From contig CACMZL010000001.1 of assembly GCA_902618205.1 (NCBI GenBank), forward strand, positions 62,001 through 126,000: a stretch of DNA of 64,000 nucleotides, in the 5' to 3' direction. Both the position numbers and the translations under genes were made by a program. Origin of the DNA: an uncultured Pelagibacteraceae bacterium (GTDB lineage Bacteria; Pseudomonadota; Alphaproteobacteria; Pelagibacterales; Pelagibacteraceae). The number at the start of each line of letters is the position of its first letter. Position 1 is the stretch's first letter. A model generated the notes under the pieces. The model saw nothing but the letters and a program-made list of their open reading frames with translations, had not been told where the DNA came from and did not search any database. Of the stretch, positions 8,410-18,421 are shown in pieces.

Positions 8410-9294
8410 ATGTTAAGCAAAAATCAATTTAATAAAGGTATAATTTTAACGGCATTTGGTTCTTTCTGGTGGGGTTTTATCGGAGTTATATATTTTAAGT
8501 ATATTGCTTTCGCTGGCCATATTGAAGTTGTCCTACATCGAAGTGCATGGACAACTGTTATGCTAATTTTAACAACAATCATTTTATCAAAGTGGAAAAA
8601 ATTTAGCTCAGTTTTTAAAGATAAAAAAAAAATTATGATGCTGTTTTTATCTGGATTATTAATTTTTACGAATTGGGCTGTTTGGATTTATGCAATAGGG
8701 AATGATCAAGTTATTGATGCTAGTTTTGGATATTTTATAATGCCTATAATAAGTGTTTTTTTAGGTTATTTTTTTTTAAAAGAGGAATTAAGTTTTAAAA
8801 CTAAAATTTCACTTTTAATCGTAACTATATCAATTTTGTATTTAGTAATATCTAGTTTCCAATCAATACCATGGGTTGGATTAATAGTAGCTTTAAGTTG
8901 GAGTTTTTATAATTTAGTAAGAAAAAAAATTGATGTAGAAACAGATATTGGTTTATTAGTTGAAAGTTTATTTATTTTTCCAGCAGTAATATTTGCTTTT
9001 TATTTAATTGTACAAAATGATTTAAATGATTTTGATATATCGAATGTTAAATTAATGTTAATATTCATGCTGGCAGGCCCTATGACCGTGATTCCTTTAT
9101 ATTTATATGTTAGAGGTGTTGAATTATGTGGTTTAGGTCCGACTGGCATGGTTTTTTATATAACCCCAACATTGCAATTTTTATTGGGTTATTTTTTATA
9201 TAATGAGGAATTAAATATACATAAATTAATCAGCTTTATTTTGATATGGATTGCTGTATCGATATATTTGAAAGATCTATATGAAAAAAATTAA
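8410..9294 (+). CDS. rarD: RarD-type EamA/DMT membrane transporter
   Basis: About ten hydrophobic segments and the N-terminal signature GSFWWGFIGVIYFKYI with EVVLHRSAW identify the RarD branch of the drug/metabolite transporter superfamily; the end has GPTGMVFYITPTLQFLLGYF. The substrate is unknown; the name comes from a chloramphenicol-sensitivity phenotype in other bacteria. The track start at 8398 is a TTG; I prefer the ATG at 8410, which leaves 294 residues. It overlaps mltB by 14 nt. Confidence 0.88.
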   Translation: MLSKNQFNKGIILTAFGSFWWGFIGVIYFKYIAFAGHIEVVLHRSAWTTVMLILTTIILSKWKKFSSVFKDKKKIMMLFLSGLLIFTNWAVWIYAIGNDQVIDASFGYFIMPIISVFLGYFFLKEELSFKTKISLLIVTISILYLVISSFQSIPWVGLIVALSWSFYNLVRKKIDVETDIGLLVESLFIFPAVIFAFYLIVQNDLNDFDISNVKLMLIFMLAGPMTVIPLYLYVRGVELCGLGPTGMVFYITPTLQFLLGYFLYNEELNIHKLISFILIWIAVSIYLKDLYEKN

Positions 9295-10276
9295 ATTATT
9301 AATTATATCGATATTAATTATATTTAATTCTTCAATTCTAATTGCTGATGATTTCAACAATTGGAAAGCCAAATTTAAAAAAAGAGCAATTAAAGAAGGT
9401 GTTAGTAAATCAACAGTTAATAATTTAATAGATAATTCAAAGTTTTTACCTGATGTAATAAAGTATGACAGATACCAACCTGAATTCTATGAAGACACAA
9501 AGACATATATTTCAAAAAGGACCTCATCCAAAAAAGTAAAATTAGGAAAAATTATATTAAATAAAGAAAACAATACTATTAATAAAGTATCTTCCGAATA
9601 CAAAGTAGATAAAAATTTGCTATTAGCACTTATGGGTATTGAAACTAATTTTGGAAACTATTTAGGTAAAATGGATATTGTTTCTTCACTTGCAACATTA
9701 AGCTACGATCAAAGAAGAAGTGAATTTTTTACTAAAGAATTAATTACTCTTTTAAAATTAGTAGATACAAAAATTATTGATCCGAGCACATTATTTGGAT
9801 CTTGGGCAGGAGCATTTGGAAATTTTCAATTTATGCCATCCACAATTAAAAATCATGCCATTGATTACAACAAAGATGGATCAATTGATCTAAAAAATAT
9901 TGAGGATTCTTTTGCATCTGCAGCTAACTATTTAAGTAATCTTGGATGGAATGATAATACTCCATGTTTTTTTGGAATTAATCTAAATGAAAATATTCCT
10001 GATAAATATTTAAATACATCAGCAAAAAAAATTAAAAATGAGAGAAAAGTAAAATATTTAAAAAATTATATAAATAATTCATCTTTTTTGGATAAATATG
10101 ACAATATGACAGCAGCAATAGTTACTCCTGATGCTGAAATAGTTGAAAATGCAAATAAACTTAAACCAGCATATATTATTTTTAATAATTATAAGCTAAT
10201 CTTAAAGTGGAATAGATCATTAAGATTTAGTTTAGCGGTATGCACATTAAAAAATAGTTTTGAAAATGAAACTTAA
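9281..10276 (+). CDS. mltB: Membrane-bound lytic murein transglycosylase B-like
   Basis: GH103-family enzyme that cleaves the MurNAc-GlcNAc bond of peptidoglycan with anhydro-sugar formation. Seen: signal peptide (KLLIISILIIFNSSILIA), the catalytic glutamate in MGIETNFGNYLG, GSWAGAFGNFQFMPST and the segment FASAANYLSNLGW. No lipobox is visible, so it is probably periplasmic and soluble. It leads a run with rlpA-like and dacA genes, all dealing with peptidoglycan, and overlaps its neighbours on both sides. Confidence 0.92.
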   Translation: MKKIKLLIISILIIFNSSILIADDFNNWKAKFKKRAIKEGVSKSTVNNLIDNSKFLPDVIKYDRYQPEFYEDTKTYISKRTSSKKVKLGKIILNKENNTINKVSSEYKVDKNLLLALMGIETNFGNYLGKMDIVSSLATLSYDQRRSEFFTKELITLLKLVDTKIIDPSTLFGSWAGAFGNFQFMPSTIKNHAIDYNKDGSIDLKNIEDSFASAANYLSNLGWNDNTPCFFGINLNENIPDKYLNTSAKKIKNERKVKYLKNYINNSSFLDKYDNMTAAIVTPDAEIVENANKLKPAYIIFNNYKLILKWNRSLRFSLAVCTLKNSFENET

Positions 10277-11018
10277 GATAATAATTTTTTTAGCAATAAT
10301 TTTAACATCATGTGAAACTACTAATAAAAAGGTAATTACTAATAAAGATTTCAAAAATTATTCAAATGATGGTTTTGCTCTTATATTTAATAATGATATT
10401 TTCAAAAAACGTATAGTTTCAAAGAAAATTGATCAAAGATCATTAATTATTTTCAATAATAAACTTAAAAAAGATACAGATATAAAAATAACTAATTTGT
10501 TAAATGAAAAATATTTGATTGCTAAAGTAGGAAAAAATTCAAAATATCCAATATTTTATAATTCTGTAATTTCTGAAAGAATAGCAACTGAACTTGATAT
10601 AGATCCTGATCAGCCTTATGTGCGTGTAGAAACAATAAATTCTAATAATACATTTGTTGCAAATAAAGCAAAAACTTTTGATGAGGAAAAAAAAGTAGCT
10701 AATAAAGCTCCTGTAGACAGTATATCAATTCAAAATATATCCCTTGAAAAAAATAATAATACAAAAGTTAAAAAAGCAAAAAATACAAAATTTGAATTTA
10801 TAATTAAATTTGCTGATTTATTTTTTGAAGAATCTGCTATTACATTGAAAAAAAGACTTGAAGATGAATACAATTTAAAAGACATAAATATCAAAAAAAT
10901 GTCTAAAAATTTATATAGGGTTTATAAGGGCCCTTTTTATAATTTAGGATCAATTAAAAATGTATATAATGAGATATCTGATATAAATTTTGAAAATATT
11001 GAATTAATAAAATTATGA
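10266..11018 (+). CDS. RlpA-like lipoprotein with C-terminal SPOR domain, probably catalytically altered
   Basis: The ATG at 10266 gives a lipoprotein signal (MKLKIIIFLAIILTSCETT). Residues about 60-130 align with the RlpA double-psi barrel (KITNLLNEKYLIAKVGKN, ISERIATELDIDPDQPYV), and the last 70 residues resemble a SPOR domain that binds denuded glycan at the septum. The His and Asp needed for glycan cleavage in active RlpA appear replaced (NNKLKK and GKNSKYPIF at those places), so it may only bind. The position between mltB and dacA matches alphaproteobacterial order and supports the RlpA assignment. Confidence 0.75.
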   Translation: MKLKIIIFLAIILTSCETTNKKVITNKDFKNYSNDGFALIFNNDIFKKRIVSKKIDQRSLIIFNNKLKKDTDIKITNLLNEKYLIAKVGKNSKYPIFYNSVISERIATELDIDPDQPYVRVETINSNNTFVANKAKTFDEEKKVANKAPVDSISIQNISLEKNNNTKVKKAKNTKFEFIIKFADLFFEESAITLKKRLEDEYNLKDINIKKMSKNLYRVYKGPFYNLGSIKNVYNEISDINFENIELIKL

Positions 11019-12169
11019 AAATAAATTCACTATTAAGTTTTGTCCTATCTTTTTTAATAGTTACTAATATTTCTTATGCAAAATTTAACATAAATGCACG
11101 AACTGCAATTTTACAAGACTTCTTATCTGGTGAAATTTTATATGAAAAAAATCCTGATGAGCGAATATTTCCTGCTTCTATGACAAAAATAATGACTTCA
11201 ATCGTTGCTTTTGATTTATTGAAAAGTGGTGAAATCACATTAGATGAAAAATTTATTGTTTCTGAAAATGCCTGGAGATTATCCTCATCTGGTTATTCAT
11301 CAATGTTTATAATGGTTGGAGATGAAGTTTCGGTAGAAGATTTATTATTAGGTATAATTGTTGCTTCGGGTAATGATGCTTGTGTAGCTCTTGCTGAAGG
11401 TATTGCAGGAACTGAGGATGAGTTTGCTTTATTAATGACTGAGAAAGCTCAAGAAATTGGGATGGAAAATACTAATTTTTCAAATTCGTCAGGGATTAAT
11501 GATGACAACAATTATTCAACTGTTAGAGATATTTTAATTATGTCTAATTATTTAATCAAAGAACACCCTAAATATTATGAGTATTTTAAAATTAAAGAAT
11601 TTACTTGGAGTAGGACAGGTGGGGATCCAATTACACAAGGAAATAGAAACCCATTATTATATAAAAATATGGGTGTAGATGGAATTAAAACAGGCTACCT
11701 TGGTTCAGAAAAATATTCACTTGCTTCGTCTATATTAAGAAAAAAAAGAAGATTAATTGCTGTTGCAAGTGGTTTTGAAACAAAAAACTCTAGATCAAAG
11801 CAATCACAAAAATTGTTAACATGGGGAATTACAAATTTTGATACAATAAAAATAAGCAATGATAACGAATATCTTTATGAACTAGATGTTTGGCAGGGAA
11901 ATAAAAAAAAAGTAAAGGTTAATACTAAAGATATAATTTATAAGACCATTCCAAAAGCTAAAAAAAAATACATGAAAGTGAAGATAGTTTATGAAGGTCC
12001 TATACAAGCACCTATAAAAAAGGGAGAAAAATTAGCAGAAATAAAAGTATTATATAAAGATGAAGTTATATCTAATCATGACTTATTTTCTACAGAAAAT
12101 ATCAAACAGCAAAATGCAATATCAAGATTGATAACTTCTATCAATTTTTTGATATGGGGCGATGTCTAA
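11015..12169 (+). CDS. dacA: D-alanyl-D-alanine carboxypeptidase (penicillin-binding protein 5/6 family)
   Basis: Trims the terminal D-Ala from peptidoglycan stem peptides in the periplasm. The serine-peptidase triad of motifs is present: S-x-x-K as ASMTKIM, SGN in VASGNDAC, and KTG in IKTGYLG. There is an N-terminal signal peptide and a C-terminal beta-rich domain after about residue 270. It overlaps rlpA by 4 nt and tmk by 8 nt. Naming as dacA or dacC cannot be separated here. Confidence 0.93.
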   Translation: MKINSLLSFVLSFLIVTNISYAKFNINARTAILQDFLSGEILYEKNPDERIFPASMTKIMTSIVAFDLLKSGEITLDEKFIVSENAWRLSSSGYSSMFIMVGDEVSVEDLLLGIIVASGNDACVALAEGIAGTEDEFALLMTEKAQEIGMENTNFSNSSGINDDNNYSTVRDILIMSNYLIKEHPKYYEYFKIKEFTWSRTGGDPITQGNRNPLLYKNMGVDGIKTGYLGSEKYSLASSILRKKRRLIAVASGFETKNSRSKQSQKLLTWGITNFDTIKISNDNEYLYELDVWQGNKKKVKVNTKDIIYKTIPKAKKKYMKVKIVYEGPIQAPIKKGEKLAEIKVLYKDEVISNHDLFSTENIKQQNAISRLITSINFLIWGDV

Positions 12170-12776
12170 ATATCCAATTATTATATTTGAAGGCATTGAG
12201 GCCTCAGGAAAAACTACAAATTTTAAAATTGCAGCAAATTATTTAAAAAAACGAAAAAAAAGTTTTGTAAAATTAAGAGAACCTGGTGGATCAATTTTTT
12301 CAGAAAAAATAAGGAAATTGATTTTAAATAAGAAACTAAGTTTAAATAATAAAACTGATCTATTATTATTTTATGCTGGAAGATCAGAAAATTTTGAGAA
12401 AATTATTAAAAAAAATTATAAAAAAAAAATAATACTAATTGATCGTTTTACAGACTCTACTATTGCGTATCAACATTATGGAATGAAAATTGATTTAAAA
12501 GTAATCAAAATGCTGAATAAGTTTATAATTGGAAATTTTAATCCTAATATAGTTTTTTTAAGCACTGTAAATTCTAAAAATTTACAAAAAAGACTTAGAA
12601 ATAGATCTAAATTAAATAGATATGATAAATTTAAAATTAAATTTTATAATAAAGTTCAAAACGGATATGAAATAATATCAAGAAATAAGAGCAAATATAT
12701 TAAAATTAATTCAAATACCAATACTATTAACGAAGTAAAAAAAATCATAATAAATAAACTTGAGAAATTAATATAA
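12162..12776 (+). CDS. tmk: Thymidylate kinase
   Basis: Phosphorylates dTMP to dTDP. The 204 aa protein has the P-loop EGIEASGKTTN, the DRF-like motif IDRFTDSTIAYQHYG, and REPGGS in the substrate loop. It begins inside the end of dacA and is followed directly by holB, matching the conserved dacA-tmk-holB order. Confidence 0.94.
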   Translation: MSKYPIIIFEGIEASGKTTNFKIAANYLKKRKKSFVKLREPGGSIFSEKIRKLILNKKLSLNNKTDLLLFYAGRSENFEKIIKKNYKKKIILIDRFTDSTIAYQHYGMKIDLKVIKMLNKFIIGNFNPNIVFLSTVNSKNLQKRLRNRSKLNRYDKFKIKFYNKVQNGYEIISRNKSKYIKINSNTNTINEVKKIIINKLEKLI

Positions 12777-13646
12777 ATGTCTGAACATAAATTAATAGGA
12801 CATGAAACATTTTTAGAAAAATTTATAACACTTTACGAAAATAACAATCTTCCAAATAAAATTTTATTATCTGGTAAGAAGGGAATAGGAAAATTTTTAC
12901 TTACTGAAAAATTTTTATATAAAATTTTTAATTCTAATAACGATTACGAGCTAATAAAAAACAAATCTCATCCTAATGTTTTAAATATTAAAAAAATTAA
13001 TGATAAAAAAAATATAGAAATTGATCAAATTAGAGAAATCGTAAAGTTTACAAATCAATCTTCCTTTAATAATAAATCAAGATTTATAATTCTCGACGAT
13101 GTTGAATTTTTAAATATTAATTCATCAAATGCTTTATTAAAAAATTTAGAAGAACCAAATGAAAATGTTTTTTTTATTTTAATTTTTAATTCAGAGAAGT
13201 TTTTAATAGATACAATAAAATCCCGATGTATAGAATTTAAATTAAGTCTATCTAATGAGAATACTAGATTGATTATCAATAATCACTTTAATGAAAATAT
13301 TTATGAACAAATAAATTCAAATTTAATAAATTATTACTCAACACCTTTTTTTTTAATATCCTTAATAAACTATATGAATGAATTTGAATTATCAGTATCC
13401 GAAACCACAGTTGATGATTTATTAGTTAATTTAATTAATAATAAGCACTATATTAAACAAGAATTTATAAGAGATAATTTAAATATGATTATTGAATTAT
13501 TTTTTTATAAACATATAAACACAACAAAAAAATTGTCATATAAAGTTAAAGAATATTATTATTCAAAATTATCTAATGTAAAAAAATATAATCTTGATTA
13601 TGAAACTTTTTTTTTAGAATTTAAGGATAAATTATTAAGTGAATAA
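12777..13646 (+). CDS. holB: DNA polymerase III subunit delta'
   Basis: Clamp-loader subunit of the replicative polymerase. Seen: a P-loop-like GKKGIGKF near residue 34, the DDVEFLNINSSNALLKNLEEP segment (AAA+ sensor region) and the SRC motif (KSRCIEF) that supplies the arginine finger. At 289 aa it is a little short, with a divergent C-terminal collar domain. It lies between tmk and metG with 0 nt and 8 nt contacts, as in other Alphaproteobacteria. Confidence 0.87.
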   Translation: MSEHKLIGHETFLEKFITLYENNNLPNKILLSGKKGIGKFLLTEKFLYKIFNSNNDYELIKNKSHPNVLNIKKINDKKNIEIDQIREIVKFTNQSSFNNKSRFIILDDVEFLNINSSNALLKNLEEPNENVFFILIFNSEKFLIDTIKSRCIEFKLSLSNENTRLIINNHFNENIYEQINSNLINYYSTPFFLISLINYMNEFELSVSETTVDDLLVNLINNKHYIKQEFIRDNLNMIIELFFYKHINTTKKLSYKVKEYYYSKLSNVKKYNLDYETFFLEFKDKLLSE

Positions 13647-15165
13647 AAATTATTATATAACAACACCAATTTACTATCCTTCCGCAAAACCTCATATGGG
13701 ACATGCATATTCAAGTATAATTGCTGATTTTTTTGCTCGTTTTAAAAAAATTGATGGTTTTAATGTCTATTTTTTAACAGGTACAGATGAGCATGGTTTG
13801 AAAATACAAAGATCTGCTGAAAAGTTAAATAAGGATCCAAAATCTTTTTGTGATGAAATAAGTAAAACATTTGAGGATTTAACTAAAACATTAAACTTAT
13901 CTAATACAGATTTTATTAGAACGACAGAAGATAGACATAAAGTATCTGTACAAAATTTATGGAATATACTTGAAAAAAATAATCAAATTTTTTTGTCTAA
14001 ATATTCTGGTTGGTATTCTGTATCAGATGAGGCTTTTTATAATGAAGATGAGGTCGAAGAAAAAGATGGTTTAAAAGTTGCTAAATCATCCGGTTCAGCT
14101 GTTGAGTGGGTTGAAGAAGAATCTTTTTTTTTTAAACTTTCAGAATGGGAAAAACCGTTATTAGATTTTTATGAAAAAAATAAAAATTTCATATTACCTG
14201 AAAGTAGAAGAAATGAAGTAATAAGCTTTGTCAAAAGTGGATTAAAAGATTTATCTGTTAGTAGAAAAACATTTTCTTGGGGTGTAAAAGTACCAAGTGA
14301 TGAAAATCATGTCGTTTATGTATGGTTAGATGCATTAACAAATTATTTAAGTTCCTTAAAATATCCCGATGAAAATAATGAATTATATAAAAGTTTTTGG
14401 CCAGCAGATTTACATATTATTGGTAAAGACATATTAAGATTTCACGCTATTTATTGGCCAGCATTCTTATTGGCTGCAAAAATAGAACCGCCAAAAAGGG
14501 TATACGGACATGGATGGATACTCTCTGGTGACGAGAAAATGTCAAAATCAAAAGGAAATATTTTAGATCCATTAGAAATAATAAATATTTATGGTTTAGA
14601 TCCATTAAGATATTATTTACTTAAAGAAGTTTCTTTTGGTAATGATGGTAATATTTCTGAGGAAAAATTAGAAAATTGTATTAATAGCGATTTGGCAAAT
14701 AATTTTGGAAATCTCTGTCAAAGAGTACTTTCTTTTGCTGAAAAAAATTGTTCTTCTTTAATACCTGATCACAAATTTACTGATGATGATTTAGAAATTT
14801 TAAAACCATTAAATAATCTAGATAAAATAAGATCATTTATAGATAATCAAGATATAAACCAATATATGAGTTTTATTGTTGATAGATTGTTTTCTGCAAA
14901 TAAATATTTTAATGATCAGGAACCTTGGAAGAAGAAAGACGATAGATTAAGGTTGAATACGATTGTTTATACTGCATTAGAATTAATTAGAAAAATTACT
15001 ATTTTGCTTTATCCAGTAATGCCAGAAACATCAGTAAAAGTCCTAAATGTTTTTAATGAAACAGAAAATTCTATTGATTTTACATCAATTGATAATAATG
15101 AAATTTTAAAAAAAGATTTAAAAATAAATAAATTAGATATTTTGTTTAAAAAAATTGAAAAATGA
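13639..15165 (+). CDS. metG: Methionyl-tRNA synthetase
   Basis: Charges tRNA-Met. The class I HIGH motif appears as HMGHAY and KMSKS as KMSKSKGN; TGTDEHGLKIQ and WVEEESFFFKLSEWE are typical. The connective peptide lacks cysteine knuckles, fitting the zinc-free short MetRS subtype seen in Alphaproteobacteria, and there is no C-terminal dimerisation domain. The start codon is GTG and overlaps holB by 8 nt. Confidence 0.96.
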   Translation: MNKNYYITTPIYYPSAKPHMGHAYSSIIADFFARFKKIDGFNVYFLTGTDEHGLKIQRSAEKLNKDPKSFCDEISKTFEDLTKTLNLSNTDFIRTTEDRHKVSVQNLWNILEKNNQIFLSKYSGWYSVSDEAFYNEDEVEEKDGLKVAKSSGSAVEWVEEESFFFKLSEWEKPLLDFYEKNKNFILPESRRNEVISFVKSGLKDLSVSRKTFSWGVKVPSDENHVVYVWLDALTNYLSSLKYPDENNELYKSFWPADLHIIGKDILRFHAIYWPAFLLAAKIEPPKRVYGHGWILSGDEKMSKSKGNILDPLEIINIYGLDPLRYYLLKEVSFGNDGNISEEKLENCINSDLANNFGNLCQRVLSFAEKNCSSLIPDHKFTDDDLEILKPLNNLDKIRSFIDNQDINQYMSFIVDRLFSANKYFNDQEPWKKKDDRLRLNTIVYTALELIRKITILLYPVMPETSVKVLNVFNETENSIDFTSIDNNEILKKDLKINKLDILFKKIEK

Positions 15166-15926
15166 TAGACTCTCATTGTCATCTTGATCACGAACCTCTT
15201 TATTCAAATATCTATGATGTTATAAAACGTTCCAAGGAAAATGGATTAAAGAAAATTTTAACTATTTCAACCAATTCAAAAAGCTTTGAAAATATTAAAG
15301 AGATTATAAATCTTGATGAAATAATTTATGGAAGTATAGGTATTCACCCCCACGAGTCTAGCAATGATAAGATGGATAAAAAATTCATTGTTGAAAATGC
15401 TAATAAATTTAAAAAGATAATTGGGGTAGGGGAGACAGGATTAGATTTCTATTATGAAAATAGTCATAAAGATGATCAAATTAAAAGTTTTGAGACACAT
15501 ATAGAAGCCTCTATTGAACTTAAATATCCTTTGATAGTTCATTCTAGAAGTGCTGAAAGAGAAACATTTGATATTTTAAATAAATATAAAAATAGCGATA
15601 TTAAAATACTCATGCACTGTTTTACAGGTTCAAAAGAGTTTGCTAAAAAAATGATGACATTAAATTCGTATTTTTCTGCAAGTGGAATAATAACATTTAA
15701 AAATAGTATTGATCTTCAAGAAACATTTAAAATGATTGAAAATGATAAAATTTTAATTGAAACAGATAGTCCTTTTTTAGCACCTATACCAATGAGAGGT
15801 AAAAAAAACGAACCCTCTTTTATTAAATATACATTGGAAAAACTTTCAGAATTAAAATCAAAAACTTTTGATGAATTAGAAACTATTACAAATGATAATT
15901 TTGAACGATTATTTTTTCAAAAATGA
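15162..15926 (+). CDS. tatD: TatD family metal-dependent hydrolase/DNase
   Basis: TIM-barrel hydrolase; family members have 3'-5' exonuclease activity and are linked to DNA quality control. Metal and catalytic motifs are visible: DSHCHLD at the start, GVGETGLDFYY, IVHSRSAE, LMHCFTGS and IETDSPFLAP. It overlaps metG by 4 nt and the next gene by 4 nt. Confidence 0.93.
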   Translation: MIDSHCHLDHEPLYSNIYDVIKRSKENGLKKILTISTNSKSFENIKEIINLDEIIYGSIGIHPHESSNDKMDKKFIVENANKFKKIIGVGETGLDFYYENSHKDDQIKSFETHIEASIELKYPLIVHSRSAERETFDILNKYKNSDIKILMHCFTGSKEFAKKMMTLNSYFSASGIITFKNSIDLQETFKMIENDKILIETDSPFLAPIPMRGKKNEPSFIKYTLEKLSELKSKTFDELETITNDNFERLFFQK

Positions 15927-16699
15927 CTATAAAATTTATAATATTAGGTTGTGGAAGCTCAATGGGTGTGCCAAGACCTGATGGTTTTTTTGGAAATTGC
16001 GATCCCAAAAATAAGAAAAACTATAGAACAAGATGTTCTGCACTTATTAAAACAACTGATGAAAATATTTTAATTGATACATCTCCTGACTTAAGACAAC
16101 AGTTACTGCGTCATAAAATTAAGAAAATTGATAAAGTATTCTACTCACATATGCATGCTGATCAAACACATGGAATAAATGATTTAAGATCTTTTTTTAT
16201 TAATAGTAGAAAACAAGTTAATGTTTATGCTGATAATGAAACATCCAAATATTTAAAACAAAGTTTTTCATATTGTTTTGAAAGTTTCTCAAAAGAATAT
16301 CCAGCTACTTTAAAATTAAATAAACTAAAAAAAAATTCGTTTATTAAACATAAAAATAAAAATTTAAAATTTAAATCGATTGTTGTTCAACATGGTTCAG
16401 TCAAATCTAATTGTTTTATAATTGACAAAAAACTTGCATACATTACTGATGTAAGTGATATTCACAAAAAAGATTATTTTTATTTTAAAAATCTTAAGTA
16501 TTTAATAATTGATTGTCTTTGGTACAATTTTCATCCATCACACTTCAATTTAGATAAATCTTTACACTTCATCAAAAAATTTAAACCGAAAAATGCTATT
16601 CTTTCAAATTTATCACCAGTGTTAGATTATAATCAGTTAAAGAAAGTTATACCTAAAAATGTTATACCAGCACATGATGGTTTAACTGTAGAACTATAG
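15923..16699 (+). CDS. MBL-fold metallo-hydrolase (PhnP-like)
   Basis: Metallo-beta-lactamase-fold hydrolase related to the PhnP / RNase Z group. The metal motif HxHxDH is present as SHMHADQTHG, with further ligands in HGSVKS, ITDVSD and PAHDG. It follows tatD in the same order as in many Alphaproteobacteria. The natural substrate is unknown; cyclic phosphodiesters are a guess from PhnP. The 3' end overlaps the convergent peroxidase gene by 6 nt. Confidence 0.85.
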   Translation: MTIKFIILGCGSSMGVPRPDGFFGNCDPKNKKNYRTRCSALIKTTDENILIDTSPDLRQQLLRHKIKKIDKVFYSHMHADQTHGINDLRSFFINSRKQVNVYADNETSKYLKQSFSYCFESFSKEYPATLKLNKLKKNSFIKHKNKNLKFKSIVVQHGSVKSNCFIIDKKLAYITDVSDIHKKDYFYFKNLKYLIIDCLWYNFHPSHFNLDKSLHFIKKFKPKNAILSNLSPVLDYNQLKKVIPKNVIPAHDGLTVEL

Positions 16700-17239
16700 T
16701 ATTTCTTCAATTTTATTTATGATTTTATTTGATGTAGGTTTTGTAAAAGAAGCATATGTTTCCTCTACATTTCCCTGTTTATTGATTAATATTTTATGAA
16801 AATTCCACTTAGGAATTGCAGATTTGCCAAAATTATTTTGTGCCCACACAAAAATCTCATGAGCATCCCTTCCTTTTACTTCAGTAATAGTTGTTAATGG
16901 AAAATTTATTTCAAAATTGACCTCACAAAATTCTTTTACTTCACTATTGGTTTTTTTTTCTTGATTGAAAGAGTCTGAGGGCACTCCAAGAACAATAAGA
17001 CCCTTAGATTTGTATTCATCCCATAAATCTTGCAAATCTTGGTATTGTTTTGTGAAACCACAATAGCTGGCAGTGTTTACTATAAGTATAACTTTATCTC
17101 GATAATCTTTTAGTTTAATGATTTCTCCACTAATGCTCTCAATTTCTAGATCGTATAAACTTTTCTGATCGTTGCTGTTTGCTGAATTTTTAAAAAAAAA
17201 CATTATTATTGTTAAACTTATTATTATTAATCTTTTCAT
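16694..17239 (-). CDS. Glutathione peroxidase-like thiol peroxidase, exported
   Basis: Thioredoxin-fold peroxidase that reduces hydroperoxides. The active-site segment NTASYCGFTKQYQDL has cysteine instead of selenocysteine, with the Gln (GVPSDSFNQE) and Trp (IPKWNFHK) of the catalytic set. The first 22 residues (MKRLIIISLTIIMFFFKNSA) look like a signal peptide, so it probably works in the periplasm. It sits downstream of nhaA on the same strand. Confidence 0.9.
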   Translation of the reverse strand: MKRLIIISLTIIMFFFKNSANSNDQKSLYDLEIESISGEIIKLKDYRDKVILIVNTASYCGFTKQYQDLQDLWDEYKSKGLIVLGVPSDSFNQEKKTNSEVKEFCEVNFEINFPLTTITEVKGRDAHEIFVWAQNNFGKSAIPKWNFHKILINKQGNVEETYASFTKPTSNKIINKIEEIL

Positions 17240-17246
17240 AAACTAC

Positions 17247-18419
17247 TTACTTATTTGGTGTAAGTAGTATTAAGAAGTAACCAAATAAAGTGGATAATAA
17301 TGACCCAGTCAAAACTCCAATTTTAACTCCATCCATGTATTGCATATTTTCAACAAATGCTAAATTTCCAACAAATAGACTCATTGTAAACCCAATACCT
17401 GTTAATACTCCAACACCGTAAAAATTAAACCAGTTAGAGTTATTGGGCATTTGGGCTATTTTCATTTTTATTGAAACATAAGAAAACACAAATACACCTA
17501 ATTGTTTTCCAACAAACAATCCTAACAATATTCCCAATGGAACTTTATCAAGTAATGATGCAAAAGATAAACCTTCTAATGAAACACCTGCATTTGCAAA
17601 AGCAAATAATGGCATAATACCAAATGCAACATATGGACTAATCGCATGTTCAATTTTTATTAGTAGCGAAAAGTCTTTGTCTTTTTTTCTATGAGGTATA
17701 GTCATTGCTAGCAAAACACCAGCAATCGTTGCATGAATGCCAGAATTGTGAGTGAAGTCCCAAAGAAATATTCCAACAATTAAATAAGGTAAAAATTTCT
17801 TTATATTAAACTTATTTATTACTAGAAGAACAATAAAGGCTAAAAGCATTAAGCTTAGATATTTAATACTCAGATCACCTGAATAGAATAATGCAATAAT
17901 TACTATAGCTCCTAAATCATCTATAATAGCTAAAGCAGTTAAAAAAACTTTTAAAGATAATGGAACTCTTTTACCTAATAATGAGAGCACTCCTAAAGAA
18001 AAAGCGATATCAGTTGCAGATGGAATTGCCCAACCATTCATTGTTTCACCATCTCCAAAATTAATAAAAACATAAAATAATGCTGGTACTAACATTCCTC
18101 CAACTGCAGCGATAATCGGAAGAAGGGCTTGTTTTATATTTGAAAGTTCACCTTGTAAGAATTCTCTTTTAATTTCCAATGTTACAAAGAAAAAAAATAT
18201 TGCCATTAAGGCATCATTTATCCAGTGTAAAACAGATAATTTTAAACCAAAATTATTTATGCCTAAAAATAAATATTTATTCAATGTAGAAAAATATAAT
18301 TCTGATAAATTAGAATTACTTACAATCAAAGCTATTATGGCTGCAAAAAGTAAAACGAGACCACTAGCGGCTTCTAATTTAAAAAACCATCTAAATGGTT
18401 TTGTAATTATTTGAATCAT
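17247..18419 (-). CDS. nhaA: Na+/H+ antiporter NhaA
   Basis: Electrogenic sodium/proton antiporter of the inner membrane. The 390 aa protein has about 12 membrane segments, the PSATDIAFSLGVLSLLG motif and the paired aspartates in LAIIDDLGAIVIIALF that bind the ion. GFTMSLFVGNLAF near the end is also typical. It lies 2 nt downstream of the zinc-ribbon gene and 7 nt upstream of the peroxidase gene. Sodium handling fits a marine organism. Confidence 0.96.
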   Translation of the reverse strand: MIQIITKPFRWFFKLEAASGLVLLFAAIIALIVSNSNLSELYFSTLNKYLFLGINNFGLKLSVLHWINDALMAIFFFFVTLEIKREFLQGELSNIKQALLPIIAAVGGMLVPALFYVFINFGDGETMNGWAIPSATDIAFSLGVLSLLGKRVPLSLKVFLTALAIIDDLGAIVIIALFYSGDLSIKYLSLMLLAFIVLLVINKFNIKKFLPYLIVGIFLWDFTHNSGIHATIAGVLLAMTIPHRKKDKDFSLLIKIEHAISPYVAFGIMPLFAFANAGVSLEGLSFASLLDKVPLGILLGLFVGKQLGVFVFSYVSIKMKIAQMPNNSNWFNFYGVGVLTGIGFTMSLFVGNLAFVENMQYMDGVKIGVLTGSLLSTLFGYFLILLTPNK

Positions 18420-18421
18420 TT

